Positions 36,136 to 46,058 of a DNA stretch of 64,000 nt are shown here, one piece after another (position 1 is the stretch's first letter; every line of letters starts with the position of its first letter). Location of the stretch: contig NZ_BLLB01000002.1 in NCBI RefSeq assembly GCF_010723735.1, positions 5,580,001-5,644,000 on the forward strand, read 5' to 3'. This DNA is from Mycolicibacterium hippocampi. Lineage in GTDB: Bacteria; Actinomycetota; Actinomycetes; Mycobacteriales; Mycobacteriaceae. The translations under genes and the position numbers were made by a program. Below the pieces are notes generated by a model, which did not search any database, was not told the origin of the DNA, and was given only the letters and a program-made list of their open reading frames with translations.

Positions 36136-36309
36136 CCCTATAAAAGGAGAAGAAATTGGCGTTGCGGGGACCTTGCGCGTAGGTTGCCCACCAAGTACAC
36201 ACGCAGCGTCATTGCCGCTCCCCGACTTTCCGTGCCCACCAATGCAGGTTTGCTGATGCGTGCCGCGTCGCTTGTCGGCGGCTCCACAATCTTGAGCCTA
36301 GGGCAACAA

Positions 36310-36325
36310 AGTGATTTTCATCACT
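36310..36325. promoter_or_regulatory. CRP/FNR-type palindrome upstream of the giant gene
   Basis: AGTGAT-TTTC-ATCACT is a perfect dyad containing the GTGA-N6-TCAC core; with one mismatch the arms extend to 11 bases on each side. A possible -10 (TAGGCT on the reverse strand) begins just downstream, which would put the dyad near -35. Compare the two CRP-like sites before serC and rpfA in this window. Confidence 0.55.
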
Positions 36326-36775
36326 GTGTTTGCCGATTTATTTTCGGAAGCAACTAAAAAGGCAATGATTTTTCGAGACGCCAAAGGCGATGAACTGGGA
36401 ACACGTCGGCAAGCTCTCCCTGATAGCAAATTTGCGTGAACGAAAAAGTAGCCATGCGTCCTACGGCGACCGATCGCGGACCCACCGGGCGGGCCCCGCT
36501 CCAGGAACATGCGGTCAAGAGCCAAGTCCCGCGAAACACCGGCAACCCATCTGGCATCCGAGTTCGCGACCGCCCCGGATCGTTCACGCTGCAACCGCCG
36601 TAGTTCACCTGCTCGATATCCGTCAACTTGCTTGCCGGGACGCGGTGGCACCGCGAGTGGACGGGCAAGCGCAAGTCCAGCGCCACCGCCCGGCACTGCC
36701 TGAGATCAGGACATCCCGTCGGTATACAGGTTTGCCCGCTCTATGGGCTGGGGGCCGCCCGCGAGGGGCTACCCG

Positions 36776-37768
36776 TCACGCCAACGCGGGGATGACCTCG
36801 CGTTCGAACAACTCGAGGCCAGAACGGTCATAGGCCGCCTCGGGGCAGTAGCAGATCACGTATTCGCAGCCCAGGTCGCGGAGCTTCTGCAGCGCCTCGA
36901 CGAGTTGCTCCGGGGTGCCGCTGCCGGACTGGGGTGTGCTCATCGATTTCAGCATGGCGTCCGCGGCGGCGTCCCCAGTGAGTCCGCCGATGCGGGATCG
37001 CACCCGAGCGAGCCGGTCCTTGACGTCCGACTCGGTGGCGCCGGTCACGACGTTGACGTTCGCCGAGCGGACGATCGCCCCGAAATCGGTACCCTCCTCC
37101 CGGCAATGGGCGGCGAGCACCTCGGACTTGTGGGCGAACCCGTCCGGTTCCGACGTGAAGTTCGTGTACTGGGCGTATTTGGCGGCGATGCGCAGCGTGA
37201 CCTTCTCGCCGCCGCCGGCGATCCACAGCGGGAGACCGCCGTCCTGTAGCGGTTTGGGCGCCACGACCGCACCGTCTGCCTGATAGTGTTTGCCGTCGAA
37301 CGTGACCATCCCGTCACGCCAAGCGGCCCGCATGATCTGCACACCTTCGTCGAGTCGCGCCAGCCGGACACCGGCCGAGGGAAAACCGTATCCATAGGCG
37401 CGCCATTCGTGTTCGTACCAGCCGCCGCCGATCCCCATCTGGACTCGGCCTCCCGAGATGATGTCGACGGTCGCTGCGACTTTGGCGAGGTAGACAGGGT
37501 TGCGGTAGCTCATCGCCGTGCACATCTGGCCCAACTTGACCGTCGACGTGGTGGCGGCGAACGCAGCCATCAGCGACCACGCCTCGTGGGTGGCCTCGTC
37601 CGTCGGCATCGGGACCGTATGGAAGTGGTCGTACACCCACAGTGAGTCCCATACCCCGCCCTCGTCGACGTGGGTGGCGAGATCCGACATCACCCGCCAT
37701 TGGTCGCCGGGGTCGATGCCGACCAGGTCCAGCCGCCAACCTTGAGGGATGAAGAGTCCGAAGCGCAT
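36776..37768 (-). CDS. LLM-class (F420-dependent) oxidoreductase
   Basis: 330 residues from ATG 37768 (MRFGLFIPQGW). The TIM-barrel pattern of luciferase-like monooxygenases is clear: FDGKHYQADGAVVAPKPLQD, LPLWIAGGGEKVTLRIAAKY and GGRVQMGIGGGWYEHEWRAYG. In mycobacteria most members use deazaflavin F420. The divergent PPOX-family gene, 94 bp away, belongs to another group that often uses F420. Substrate unknown. Confidence 0.88.
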   Translation of the reverse strand: MRFGLFIPQGWRLDLVGIDPGDQWRVMSDLATHVDEGGVWDSLWVYDHFHTVPMPTDEATHEAWSLMAAFAATTSTVKLGQMCTAMSYRNPVYLAKVAATVDIISGGRVQMGIGGGWYEHEWRAYGYGFPSAGVRLARLDEGVQIMRAAWRDGMVTFDGKHYQADGAVVAPKPLQDGGLPLWIAGGGEKVTLRIAAKYAQYTNFTSEPDGFAHKSEVLAAHCREEGTDFGAIVRSANVNVVTGATESDVKDRLARVRSRIGGLTGDAAADAMLKSMSTPQSGSGTPEQLVEALQKLRDLGCEYVICYCPEAAYDRSGLELFEREVIPALA

Positions 37769-37862
37769 GTCGTCCGACTTTAGAGGTGTTGGCACAGTTC
37801 TGGGCTGTGGATCCCGGGGCGAACGCCCGAAATCTGTCGCACTCCGTCGGTAGCGTGCCTTC

Positions 37863-38288
37863 ATGGCACTTTCGAAGGATGAACGAGAACAGTTCCTCGC
37901 CGAACCACATGTAGCGGCACTTTCTGTCAACGCCGGCACGGATCGGGGCCCACTCACCGTGCCCATCTGGTACCAATACGCCCCGGGCGGTACCCCGTGG
38001 TTCATCACCGGGAAAGGTTCGCGCAAACACCGGTTGATCGAATCCAGTGGCTTCCTGTCGCTGATGGTCGAACGCGTGGAGCCCACCGTGCGCTACGTCG
38101 CGGTTGACGGTCCCGTCCTCCGTATCGAACCGGGTACAGACGACCAACTCGTAGAGATGACCAAGCGCTACCTCGCGCCAGAGGCGGTTGAGCCCTACCT
38201 GGAGTTTGCGCGGCGTGAGCACGGCGACAGCGTGGCAGTGTTCGTCCAACCCGAACACTGGTTGTCGGCCGATCTCGGTGCGGTGTAG
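37863..38288 (+). CDS. Pyridoxamine 5'-phosphate oxidase (PPOX)-fold protein
   Basis: 141 residues. A split-barrel flavin or F420-binding pattern: PHVAALSVNAGTDRGPLTVP, PIWYQYAPGGTPWFITG, GSRKHRLIESSGFLSLMVER. Probable F420- or FMN-dependent reductase; the exact cofactor is not decided by sequence alone. Divergent from the LLM gene, suggesting shared control; convergent with the acyl-CoA ligase gene 18 bp away. Confidence 0.82.
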   Translation: MALSKDEREQFLAEPHVAALSVNAGTDRGPLTVPIWYQYAPGGTPWFITGKGSRKHRLIESSGFLSLMVERVEPTVRYVAVDGPVLRIEPGTDDQLVEMTKRYLAPEAVEPYLEFARREHGDSVAVFVQPEHWLSADLGAV

Positions 38289-38306
38289 CACCTTCCGCAA
38301 CAAACG

Positions 38307-39791
38307 CTAAGTGCTGTCGAGGTAGAGCTCAGCGACGTCCGGCAGGCTCACCTTCAGAGCGGGATTTCGCGGCAATGCGTCGACGACCGCAAAGGCCACC
38401 GGCACGTTGTACGCCGGCAGTGAGTGACGCACCAGCTCTTCGAGTTCGTCGGCCGAGGGTGGGTCGTTGCCTGCGGCGACCTCGACTGCGGCAAATGGCA
38501 CCTGCCCGAGGCGAACGTCGGGTACACCCACCACACAGGCGTCGCGGATACCGGGGTGCGAAATCAGGACTTTCCGGACTGTTTCCGGCAATACCTTGAA
38601 TCCTCCGCGGTTGATCGCACCGTCGGCCCTGCCGTGCAATGTCACGAAGCCGTCGGTGTCGATGCTGGCGATATCGGTGGTGCGAATCCAGTCCGGGCCC
38701 AGCGGAGCCACCTTGGCCTCCAGCAACCCCTGCCGACCGGCAGCCAGCACGGTGCCGGTCTCCGGGTCGACTACACGTAATTCGGTGTCGTGCAGCGCAC
38801 GGCCCACACTGTTGCGCTTGGACTCACCGAAATCGCGGAGCATCTCCGGAGTCCACGCACACAGCGACCCGGCGAATTCGGTTGCCCCGTAGGCCAACCG
38901 GATCGGAATGCCGTAGCGATGCTCGAACTCGTCGCGAGTCTCCGGGTCCAGCGGTCCCGATGCGCTGATCAGGCACTCCAGCGACGCGAGATCTTCTTTG
39001 GGCACGTCGGCGTCGAGCAGCATTCGAATCACCGCAGGCTGCACACCGCCACGGGTGATGCGGTGCTTCTTGATCGCCTCGACCCAGCCGTCCACCGTGA
39101 AGCGTTCGAGCATCGCGATCCGGCGGCCGTTGTAGACCCCGGCGATCAACTGGCACACCCCGATGCCGCCGAACTGCCAGTACGCGAACTCCGGAGGCGC
39201 AGCCGGTGACGCCGCTTCACCGCTGGTGACGCTGAACACCGTCCGTTCCAGGGCAGAAGCTCTGAGCGCCTGCCTTTTCGGTGGCCCCGTCGTTCCACTT
39301 GACAGGATCTCGAGTGCCACACCGGGTTCGGACCGGGCGTGATGGCGGGTCCTGTCTAGTCGCTCCAAGCCCTCGACCGAGGCGACGGCCGGCTCGTCAA
39401 GTGAGATCGCGATGCCTGCGCTGCCCGCGCGACCGGCGGCTGCGATGACCTCACTGCTCCAGTCCTCGGGGTCGGCCAGGACGGCCGACATGGAGAGCTT
39501 CTCGATGTCCCGACCGATCGCTTCCGGCGACTGGAAGGAGTAGATCATCGAGACCGGACGGCCCGCGGCCAGGAAGCCGATGATCGCGGCGGCGTGGTGC
39601 AGCCGGTTGCGGACCACCAGGCCGACGGGAGCGTCGTCGGCTACGCCGGCGTCGTCCAAAGCCGACGCGATCGCTGCGGCATAGGCGGTGACGTCAGCGC
39701 CGGTGTACCAACGCCCTTCGAACTCGATGCAAGGCTGGTCGCCGTAACTGGCAAGACCTGCTGCGAACCTTCCGGTAAAGCTTTCGGGCAC
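38307..39791 (-). CDS. AMP-binding acyl/aryl-CoA ligase
   Basis: 494 residues from GTG 39791 (VPESFTGRFAAGLASYG); the upstream open frame in another start is not supported. ANL-superfamily motifs: P-loop-like LSSGTTGPPKRQ, YGATEFAGSL, RTTDIASIDTDGFVTLHGRA and NRGGFKVLPETVRKVLISHP; a lysine near the end (NPALKVSLPD) fits the catalytic Lys. It would adenylate a carboxylic acid and form its CoA thioester. The GlxA-type regulator lies 38 bp upstream in the same direction, so the two probably form an operon. Confidence 0.88.
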   Translation of the reverse strand: MPESFTGRFAAGLASYGDQPCIEFEGRWYTGADVTAYAAAIASALDDAGVADDAPVGLVVRNRLHHAAAIIGFLAAGRPVSMIYSFQSPEAIGRDIEKLSMSAVLADPEDWSSEVIAAAGRAGSAGIAISLDEPAVASVEGLERLDRTRHHARSEPGVALEILSSGTTGPPKRQALRASALERTVFSVTSGEAASPAAPPEFAYWQFGGIGVCQLIAGVYNGRRIAMLERFTVDGWVEAIKKHRITRGGVQPAVIRMLLDADVPKEDLASLECLISASGPLDPETRDEFEHRYGIPIRLAYGATEFAGSLCAWTPEMLRDFGESKRNSVGRALHDTELRVVDPETGTVLAAGRQGLLEAKVAPLGPDWIRTTDIASIDTDGFVTLHGRADGAINRGGFKVLPETVRKVLISHPGIRDACVVGVPDVRLGQVPFAAVEVAAGNDPPSADELEELVRHSLPAYNVPVAFAVVDALPRNPALKVSLPDVAELYLDST

Positions 39792-39829
39792 CGAACCATT
39801 GTGGCGTGCCAATGGCCGGGTGAACAGCC

Positions 39830-40801
39830 TTATCCGGTTTCGCCGGTGAAGCAACTCCGGTAATCGCTGGGCGTGGTGTGCATCTGGCGCACGAAGTGAT
39901 GCCGGTAGGTCACCGGCGAGTCGAAGCCGACGCGCGCCGCGATCTGCTCGACGGAGAACGAGGACGACTCGAGCAGCGCGAGGCTGGCCCGGATCCGCTG
40001 CTCGATCAACCACTTGATCGGCGTTGTCCCGGTCGCTTTGGCGAACTGGCGCAGGTAGCTGCGTCGCGACATCGCCGATCGGGAGGCGAGGTCATCGAGT
40101 GTGATGGTTGTGTCGAGGTGCTCGAGCGCCCAGGCCATCCCTGCAGCGATCCGCCCATCAGCCGCAGGCTCGGGAACCGGGGTTTCGATGTACTGGGCCT
40201 GTCCGCCGGCACGGTGCGGTGAGACCACCAAGCGGCGCGCGACATCGTTGGCGACCTGCGCCCCGTGGTCCGACCGCACGATGTGTAGACAGAGATCCAG
40301 GCCCGCAGCACAACCCGCGCTGGTGAGCACCCGCCCGTTGTCGACGTACAGCGGTGCCGGATCGATGTCGACACCCGGGTAACGCTGCCGAAGCAGGTCC
40401 ACGTAGATCCAGTGGGTGGTTGCGGTCCGGCCGTCGAGAACCCCGGCGGCGGCCAACGCGAAGGCACCCGAACAGATCGACACCAGCCGGGCCTGCCGGT
40501 CGTCGGCTGCCTTGATCGCGTCCACCAGTTCCGGCGACGTGGTTTGCGCGACATCGCGAACGCTGGGGACGACGACGGTGTCGGCGGCGGCGAGGTCATC
40601 GAGTCCGTACGAGGTGCGTACCGTCGCGCCGCCGAGCAACCGGATCTCGGGGGTCTCGGAGCAGAGCTTCACCGAATACCAGGGCGCGGGGATGCCCGCA
40701 GAGAACATCGCGGACAACTCGGCCATTCCGAAGATCTCCGCCGCCAGGCCGGACTCGAAACCCGACATCTCGTCGTAAGCGAGGATCGCAACGGTATGCA
40801 T
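39830..40801 (-). CDS. GlxA-family AraC-type transcription regulator
   Basis: 323 residues. N-terminal DJ-1/PfpI-like domain (about 1-165) with the nucleophile-elbow-like VSICSGAFALAAAGVLDGRT, and a C-terminal AraC double helix-turn-helix (about 215-315: ITLDDLASRSAMSRRSYLRQ and VEQIAARVGFDSPVTYRHHF). Such regulators respond to small metabolites. It likely controls the acyl-CoA ligase downstream. Confidence 0.9.
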   Translation of the reverse strand: MHTVAILAYDEMSGFESGLAAEIFGMAELSAMFSAGIPAPWYSVKLCSETPEIRLLGGATVRTSYGLDDLAAADTVVVPSVRDVAQTTSPELVDAIKAADDRQARLVSICSGAFALAAAGVLDGRTATTHWIYVDLLRQRYPGVDIDPAPLYVDNGRVLTSAGCAAGLDLCLHIVRSDHGAQVANDVARRLVVSPHRAGGQAQYIETPVPEPAADGRIAAGMAWALEHLDTTITLDDLASRSAMSRRSYLRQFAKATGTTPIKWLIEQRIRASLALLESSSFSVEQIAARVGFDSPVTYRHHFVRQMHTTPSDYRSCFTGETG

Positions 40802-40872
40802 GGCACTATCTTATCGGAGAGTGGCACCAGGGCCACTGTGCCCGCAGGGTTCGACCCGGCAGCATAGGGAAC

Positions 40873-41037
40873 ATGTTGCACAAAGCACCCACTCGCTGGA
40901 AGCGACCCCGTCGGAAGCTGCTGACTCGCACCGTCATTCGCCTTGTGCGGGAGTTCGCCGCCGGCGTCGACGCTGGGCACGCACTCGCACACGGCATCGC
41001 GCCGTCACCGGATTCGGCAGCGCGAGTCAAGCGGTAG
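40873..41037 (+). CDS. Possible 54-residue basic protein
   Basis: ATG 40873 opens a frame of 54 codons ending TAG 41037, in the gap between the divergent GlxA-type gene and the convergent GGDEF gene. The N-terminal half is very basic (RWKRPRRKLLTRTVIRLVRE) and could form an amphipathic helix. Only a weak AGGGA precedes the start. No family recognised; may be spurious. Confidence 0.33.
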   Translation: MLHKAPTRWKRPRRKLLTRTVIRLVREFAAGVDAGHALAHGIAPSPDSAARVKR

Positions 41038-41050
41038 GCCGCCGGACGCC

Positions 41051-42319
41051 TCACGACTCCGTGCTGAGCACCCCGCCGCTACGGCGCCGCGCCTTGTGTT
41101 GGTACATGTTGGAATCCGCGATCCGCAGGAGCCTCTCGATCTCAGCGGCCGGTCCGTAGGTGCTCCCGACGGAAGCCGCGAGCGTAACCGGCACGACGGC
41201 AGCCTCATAGCGCCCGTCCATCGCCTCGCCGAGGAGGGTGGCGAGCCGAGAAACGACGGTTTCTGATTCCGCTGAAGGCACCACGACGACGAATTCGTCG
41301 CCACCCAGTCGGTACACCGAGGCGGGTGCCGGCACGACCGCCGCCAATCGGGTCGCTGCTTCGATCAGCACCGCATCGCCTGCCATGTGCCCATGCGCGT
41401 CGTTGACTTCCTTGAAGCCGTCGAGGTCGACGAAGATGATGCCGACCGAAGCCCCCAGCTCCGTGTCACGGTGGTGCCGTACACACTCCTCCAAGGCGTG
41501 GCGGTTGTTCAGGCCGGTGAGCGGATCTGTCACCGCCATCCTGGCGAGCTCCGCTTCGGCCCGCTTACGGGCGGTGATGTCCTGGAACTGCGCGACGATC
41601 ACATCATCCGCGCCCTGGGCGTGCGGTACCAGCACGGCATTGCGTTGCATCCAGATCGTCCTCCCGTCCAGACGCACGTACCGTCCTTCCGAGGAAACCT
41701 GCTCACGATCGCGAACCAGCGCCATTCGGTCGGCCTCGGCCGCCGGCAGATCCTCCGGATGAATGAACCGGCCAAAGTCGGACCCGACAAGGTCCTCCAC
41801 GGAACAGGCCAGCAGGTCACACAGCGCCGAATTCACCTGCAGCGCAGTTCCGCTCGTATCGAATACGCCGTTGCCGAACGGCGCATTCGCGATGCTGATC
41901 TCGTACATCCGGACTGCTTCGTCGCGAGCACGTTCGGCCTCGACCCGTGCCGTGACGTCGGTGACCTGGACATAGAAACCGCGTACAACACCGTCGACGA
42001 CGTCGGGCAGATACGACGCCTGGGTGTAGCGCGTCGCGCCCCGTTGGTCGGTGAGTGTTCGCTCGAACAACTGCTCGCGGCCGGCGAGTGCATCCTGGAT
42101 ATAGGGCAGATTCAGGGCGTAGATGTCCTCGCCCAGCACCTCCCGGATGTGACGCCCCCGGATCTCCTCCGGAGTCATTCCGAAGTAGTCGACGTAGCTC
42201 TGGTTGGCCACCACATTGTGCTGGTCGCGATCCCAGTAGCCGATCAGCGCGGGCAACCGGTCGATCAGCAATCGAAGCCGGCGCAGCTCCTCGGATCGAC
42301 TCGCCGTGGTTCTATCCAT
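41051..42319 (-). CDS. PAS-PAS-GGDEF diguanylate cyclase
   Basis: 422 residues. PAS domain 1 (about 12-125, LIDRLPALIGYWDRDQHNVV), PAS domain 2 (about 140-255, ending in AQFQDITARKRAE), then a GGDEF domain (about 258-420) with DPLTGLNNRHALEE and an intact RLGGDEFVVVVPSA. The intact motif predicts synthesis of cyclic di-GMP from GTP. No RxxD inhibitory site occurs at the usual position five residues before GGDEF, so product inhibition may be weak. No membrane segment. A hairpin separates it from fadB upstream. Confidence 0.92.
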   Translation of the reverse strand: MDRTTASRSEELRRLRLLIDRLPALIGYWDRDQHNVVANQSYVDYFGMTPEEIRGRHIREVLGEDIYALNLPYIQDALAGREQLFERTLTDQRGATRYTQASYLPDVVDGVVRGFYVQVTDVTARVEAERARDEAVRMYEISIANAPFGNGVFDTSGTALQVNSALCDLLACSVEDLVGSDFGRFIHPEDLPAAEADRMALVRDREQVSSEGRYVRLDGRTIWMQRNAVLVPHAQGADDVIVAQFQDITARKRAEAELARMAVTDPLTGLNNRHALEECVRHHRDTELGASVGIIFVDLDGFKEVNDAHGHMAGDAVLIEAATRLAAVVPAPASVYRLGGDEFVVVVPSAESETVVSRLATLLGEAMDGRYEAAVVPVTLAASVGSTYGPAAEIERLLRIADSNMYQHKARRRSGGVLSTES

Positions 42320-42509
42320 GGCGCACAGCCGACGTCACGTGCGCGACACGGTGGGGCAGATGAAGCCTGCACGCCGAGCGCGCTCCGAGTTGCATGGCCG
42401 TCTCCCCACCCTGACGATGATCCGCCCTTTCATGATCCTGCCGAATCAAGATCGTGGGCGAGAGAGCACTTCGACCCTAGTTTGCGCGGCAACGCACCCA
42501 ACGCACGAA

Positions 42510-42535
42510 CCCCCGCGACGGAATCGTCACGGGGG
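42510..42535 (-). terminator. Hairpin terminator candidate downstream of fadB
   Basis: CCCCCG-C-GACG, loop GAAT, CGTC-A-CGGGGG: a ten-pair stem with one C/A mismatch, 15 bp after the fadB stop. No T tract follows on the reverse strand, which is common for mycobacterial terminators. The 231-bp gap between fadB and the GGDEF gene has no other feature. Confidence 0.6.
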
Positions 42536-42550
42536 CTCATGCGGTAACAA

Positions 42551-44698
42551 TTACTTGGTCAGCGACTCCGGCGGGGTGAAGCGGTCGCCGTACTTCGCGG
42601 CCAGCTCCTTGGCGCGCGCCACGAAGGCGTCCTTGCCCGTGCCCAGCGCACCCTGATATCCGACGATGAACTGCGCCGAACCACCGGTGTACGGGGGGAA
42701 GCCGATCCCCATGATGGACCCGATGTTGGCATCAGCGGTCGACGTGAGCACGCCCTCGTCGAGGCACTTCTGGGTCTCGAGCGCTTCGGCGAACAGCATG
42801 CGGTCGATCATGTCCTGCAGCGGCGGTGTCGACGATCCGGAGTTGAACGTCTCGCCCAGCCCCTCCCACAGTCCGGCACGCTTGCCGTCGACATATTCGT
42901 AGAACCCGGCACCCTTGAGCCGTGACGGCCGCCCGATTTCGATCATCTTGTTGACGACCGCCTCGGCCGGGTGCGGCTCGTAGGTGCCGCCGGCATCCTC
43001 GACGCCCTTACGGGTTGCCGCAGCGATCTTCTGCATAAGCTCGAGGTTGAGCTCGTCGGAGAGCTGCAGCGGCGGTGCCGGGTAGCCGGCCTGCGAACCC
43101 GCCTGCTCGATGCTGGCCGGAGCGACACCCTCGCCGAGCATCGCCAGCGCCTCGTTGACGAACGTGCCGATGACCCGGCTGGTGAAGAAGCCGCGGCTGT
43201 CGTTCACCACGATCGGCGTCTTGCCGATGGCCAGCGTGTAGTCGAACACCCGAGCCAGCGCCTCGTCGGAGGTCTTCTCGCCCTTGATGATCTCCACCAG
43301 CGGCATCTTGTCGACCGGCGAGAAGAAATGGATGCCGATGAAGTCCTCCTGGCGCTTCACGCCGGTCGCCAGACCGGTGATCGGCAGCGTGGAGGTGTTC
43401 GAGCCAAGAACGGCGTTGGGCTCGACAATGTCCTCGATCTCCTGGAACACCTTGTGCTTCAGCTCAACCGACTCGAAGACAGCCTCGATGACGAAGTCGA
43501 CCCCCTTGAGGTCGGCGGCATCGGCCGTCGGCGTGATCCGGGCGAGCAGTTCCTTGGATTTCTCCTCGGTGGTCTTGCCCCGCTCGAGGGCCTTCGCCTC
43601 GATCTTCTCCGAGTAGTTCTTGCCCTTTTCAGCGGCTTCGATGCTGACGTCCTTGAGCACGACGTCGAAACCCGCCTTGGCCGAGACGTAGGCGATGCCT
43701 GCGCCCATCATGCCCGCACCCAGCACACCGACCTTGGTGATCGGCGTCTTGCCGATGCCGTCCGGACGCGAGCCGCCGCCGTTGATGGTCTGCAAGTCCA
43801 GGAAGAACGCCTGGATCATGTTCTTGGCGGTCTGCCCTGTGACCAGCGTGGTGAAGTAGCGGCTCTCGATGCGGCTGGCAGTGTCGAAATCTACCTGCGC
43901 ACCTTCGACCGCCGCGTCCAGAATGGCGCGCGGCGCCGGCATCGGCGCACCCTTGAGCTGCTTCTTGAGCAGCGCAGGAAACGAGGGCAGGATCGCGGCG
44001 AGTGCCGGGTGCGAGGGCGTGCCCCCGGGCATCTTGTAACCCTTCTGATCCCACGGCTGCGTGTGTGCCTCGGGGTTGGCCTTGATCCATGCCTTCGCGG
44101 CGGGAACCAATTCCTCGGCGCTGCCGACCAATTCGTCGACCAGACCGATCTCTTTGGCCTTGCCCGGCTTGAAGCGGGTGCCCTGCGAGAGCACCTCCAT
44201 GAACGCCTTCTGGATGCCGAACATCCGGACGGTACGGGCGACGCCGCCACCGCCCGGCAGCAGGCCCAACGTCACTTCCGGCAGGCCGATGACCACGCCC
44301 TTGACGTCGGCGGCGATGCGGTGGTGGCACGCCAGCGCGATCTCCAGACCGCCGCCGAGCGCGGCGCCGTTGATGGCGGCGACAACCGGCACACCGAGGG
44401 TCTCCAGCTTGCGCAGGTCGGCCTTGATGAACTCGACCTCGGCGAACGACTCGGCGGCATTGTCCGGACCGACGTTCATCATGCCCTTGAGGTCACCGCC
44501 GGCGAAGAAGGTCTTCTTCGCGCTGGCGATCACCACGCCGGTGATCGAATCCTTCTCCTCGACAAGGCGCTCTACAGCCTTGTGCATGGATTCCTTGTAG
44601 TGCTCGTTCATCACGTTTGCTGAACCCGTGGGGTCGTCCAGCGTCAGGGTGACGATGCCGTCGGCATCCTTGTCCCACTGAATGGTGTTCTCTGCCAT
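42551..44698 (-). CDS. fadB: Trifunctional-type fatty acid oxidation alpha subunit FadB
   Basis: 715 residues (720 in Rv0860), starting MAENTIQWDKDADGIVTL at the second of two near ATGs because AGGAG then has an 8-base spacing. N-terminal enoyl-CoA hydratase domain (about 1-190: AKKTFFAGGDLKGMM, NGAALGGGLEIALACHH) and 3-hydroxyacyl-CoA dehydrogenase domains (from about 320: VGVLGAGMMGAGIAYVSAKA, FFSPVDKMPLVEII, DSRGFFTSRV). It hydrates enoyl-CoA and oxidises the hydroxyacyl-CoA in beta-oxidation, in complex with the FadA thiolase encoded 11 bases upstream in the same operon. Confidence 0.96.
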   Translation of the reverse strand: MAENTIQWDKDADGIVTLTLDDPTGSANVMNEHYKESMHKAVERLVEEKDSITGVVIASAKKTFFAGGDLKGMMNVGPDNAAESFAEVEFIKADLRKLETLGVPVVAAINGAALGGGLEIALACHHRIAADVKGVVIGLPEVTLGLLPGGGGVARTVRMFGIQKAFMEVLSQGTRFKPGKAKEIGLVDELVGSAEELVPAAKAWIKANPEAHTQPWDQKGYKMPGGTPSHPALAAILPSFPALLKKQLKGAPMPAPRAILDAAVEGAQVDFDTASRIESRYFTTLVTGQTAKNMIQAFFLDLQTINGGGSRPDGIGKTPITKVGVLGAGMMGAGIAYVSAKAGFDVVLKDVSIEAAEKGKNYSEKIEAKALERGKTTEEKSKELLARITPTADAADLKGVDFVIEAVFESVELKHKVFQEIEDIVEPNAVLGSNTSTLPITGLATGVKRQEDFIGIHFFSPVDKMPLVEIIKGEKTSDEALARVFDYTLAIGKTPIVVNDSRGFFTSRVIGTFVNEALAMLGEGVAPASIEQAGSQAGYPAPPLQLSDELNLELMQKIAAATRKGVEDAGGTYEPHPAEAVVNKMIEIGRPSRLKGAGFYEYVDGKRAGLWEGLGETFNSGSSTPPLQDMIDRMLFAEALETQKCLDEGVLTSTADANIGSIMGIGFPPYTGGSAQFIVGYQGALGTGKDAFVARAKELAAKYGDRFTPPESLTK

Positions 44699-44709
44699 GG
44701 TCATATCTC

Positions 44710-45921
<1,212 letters not shown>

Positions 45922-45967
45922 CGGTGTCCCACTCCTATTGACGTTGGTGTGCGGGCCCCATGCTGTG

Positions 45968-46030
45968 GGTCCGCGGGAGGACAGTCCTCTGGACCGCAGC
46001 TTAGCAGCTTCACCCAACCCGTTGGTTGGG
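45968..46030. promoter_or_regulatory. Two palindromes upstream of fadA
   Basis: CCCAACC-CGTT-GGTTGGG (46013-46030) is a perfect dyad typical in size for a TetR-family operator. Nearer the gene, 45968-45995 can fold as GGTCC, GAGGAC-A-GTCCTC, GGACC, either a second dyad or an RNA hairpin in the leader. The whole gap between OYE and fadA is 195 bp. No regulator gene adjoins it. Confidence 0.45.
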
Positions 46031-46058
46031 AGGGTTTGCTGCGCCGACTTCTGCCGAA

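Larger units (their letters stand above)
36080..36775. other. 696-bp intergenic region upstream of the giant gene
   Basis: No convincing gene: open frames on both strands have no ribosome sites and unlikely composition. The part from about 36290 to 36440 is markedly AT-richer than its surroundings. It contains the CRP-like dyad at 36310-36325 and, next to the start codon, a leader hairpin at 36101-36135. A long 5' leader of up to about 215 bases is likely if transcription starts near the dyad. Confidence 0.6.

Noticed and set aside
36080..36202. Upstream extension of the giant protein by 41 residues
   Set aside because: No ribosome site before it, while ATG 36079 has GGAGG; the extension crosses the leader hairpin.
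36354..36833. Open frames on both strands in the gap before the giant gene
   Set aside because: No ribosome site, unlikely amino acid composition and overlap with the LLM gene's 3' end; treated as non-coding.
23621..42550. Mobile element or prophage origin for the accessory stretch
   Set aside because: No integrase, transposase, att repeats or tRNA seen at the borders.
42971..44623. 550-codon forward-strand frame opposite fadB
   Set aside because: Shadow of the high-GC fadB reading frame; composition rich in Asp, Arg and Leu, no known family.
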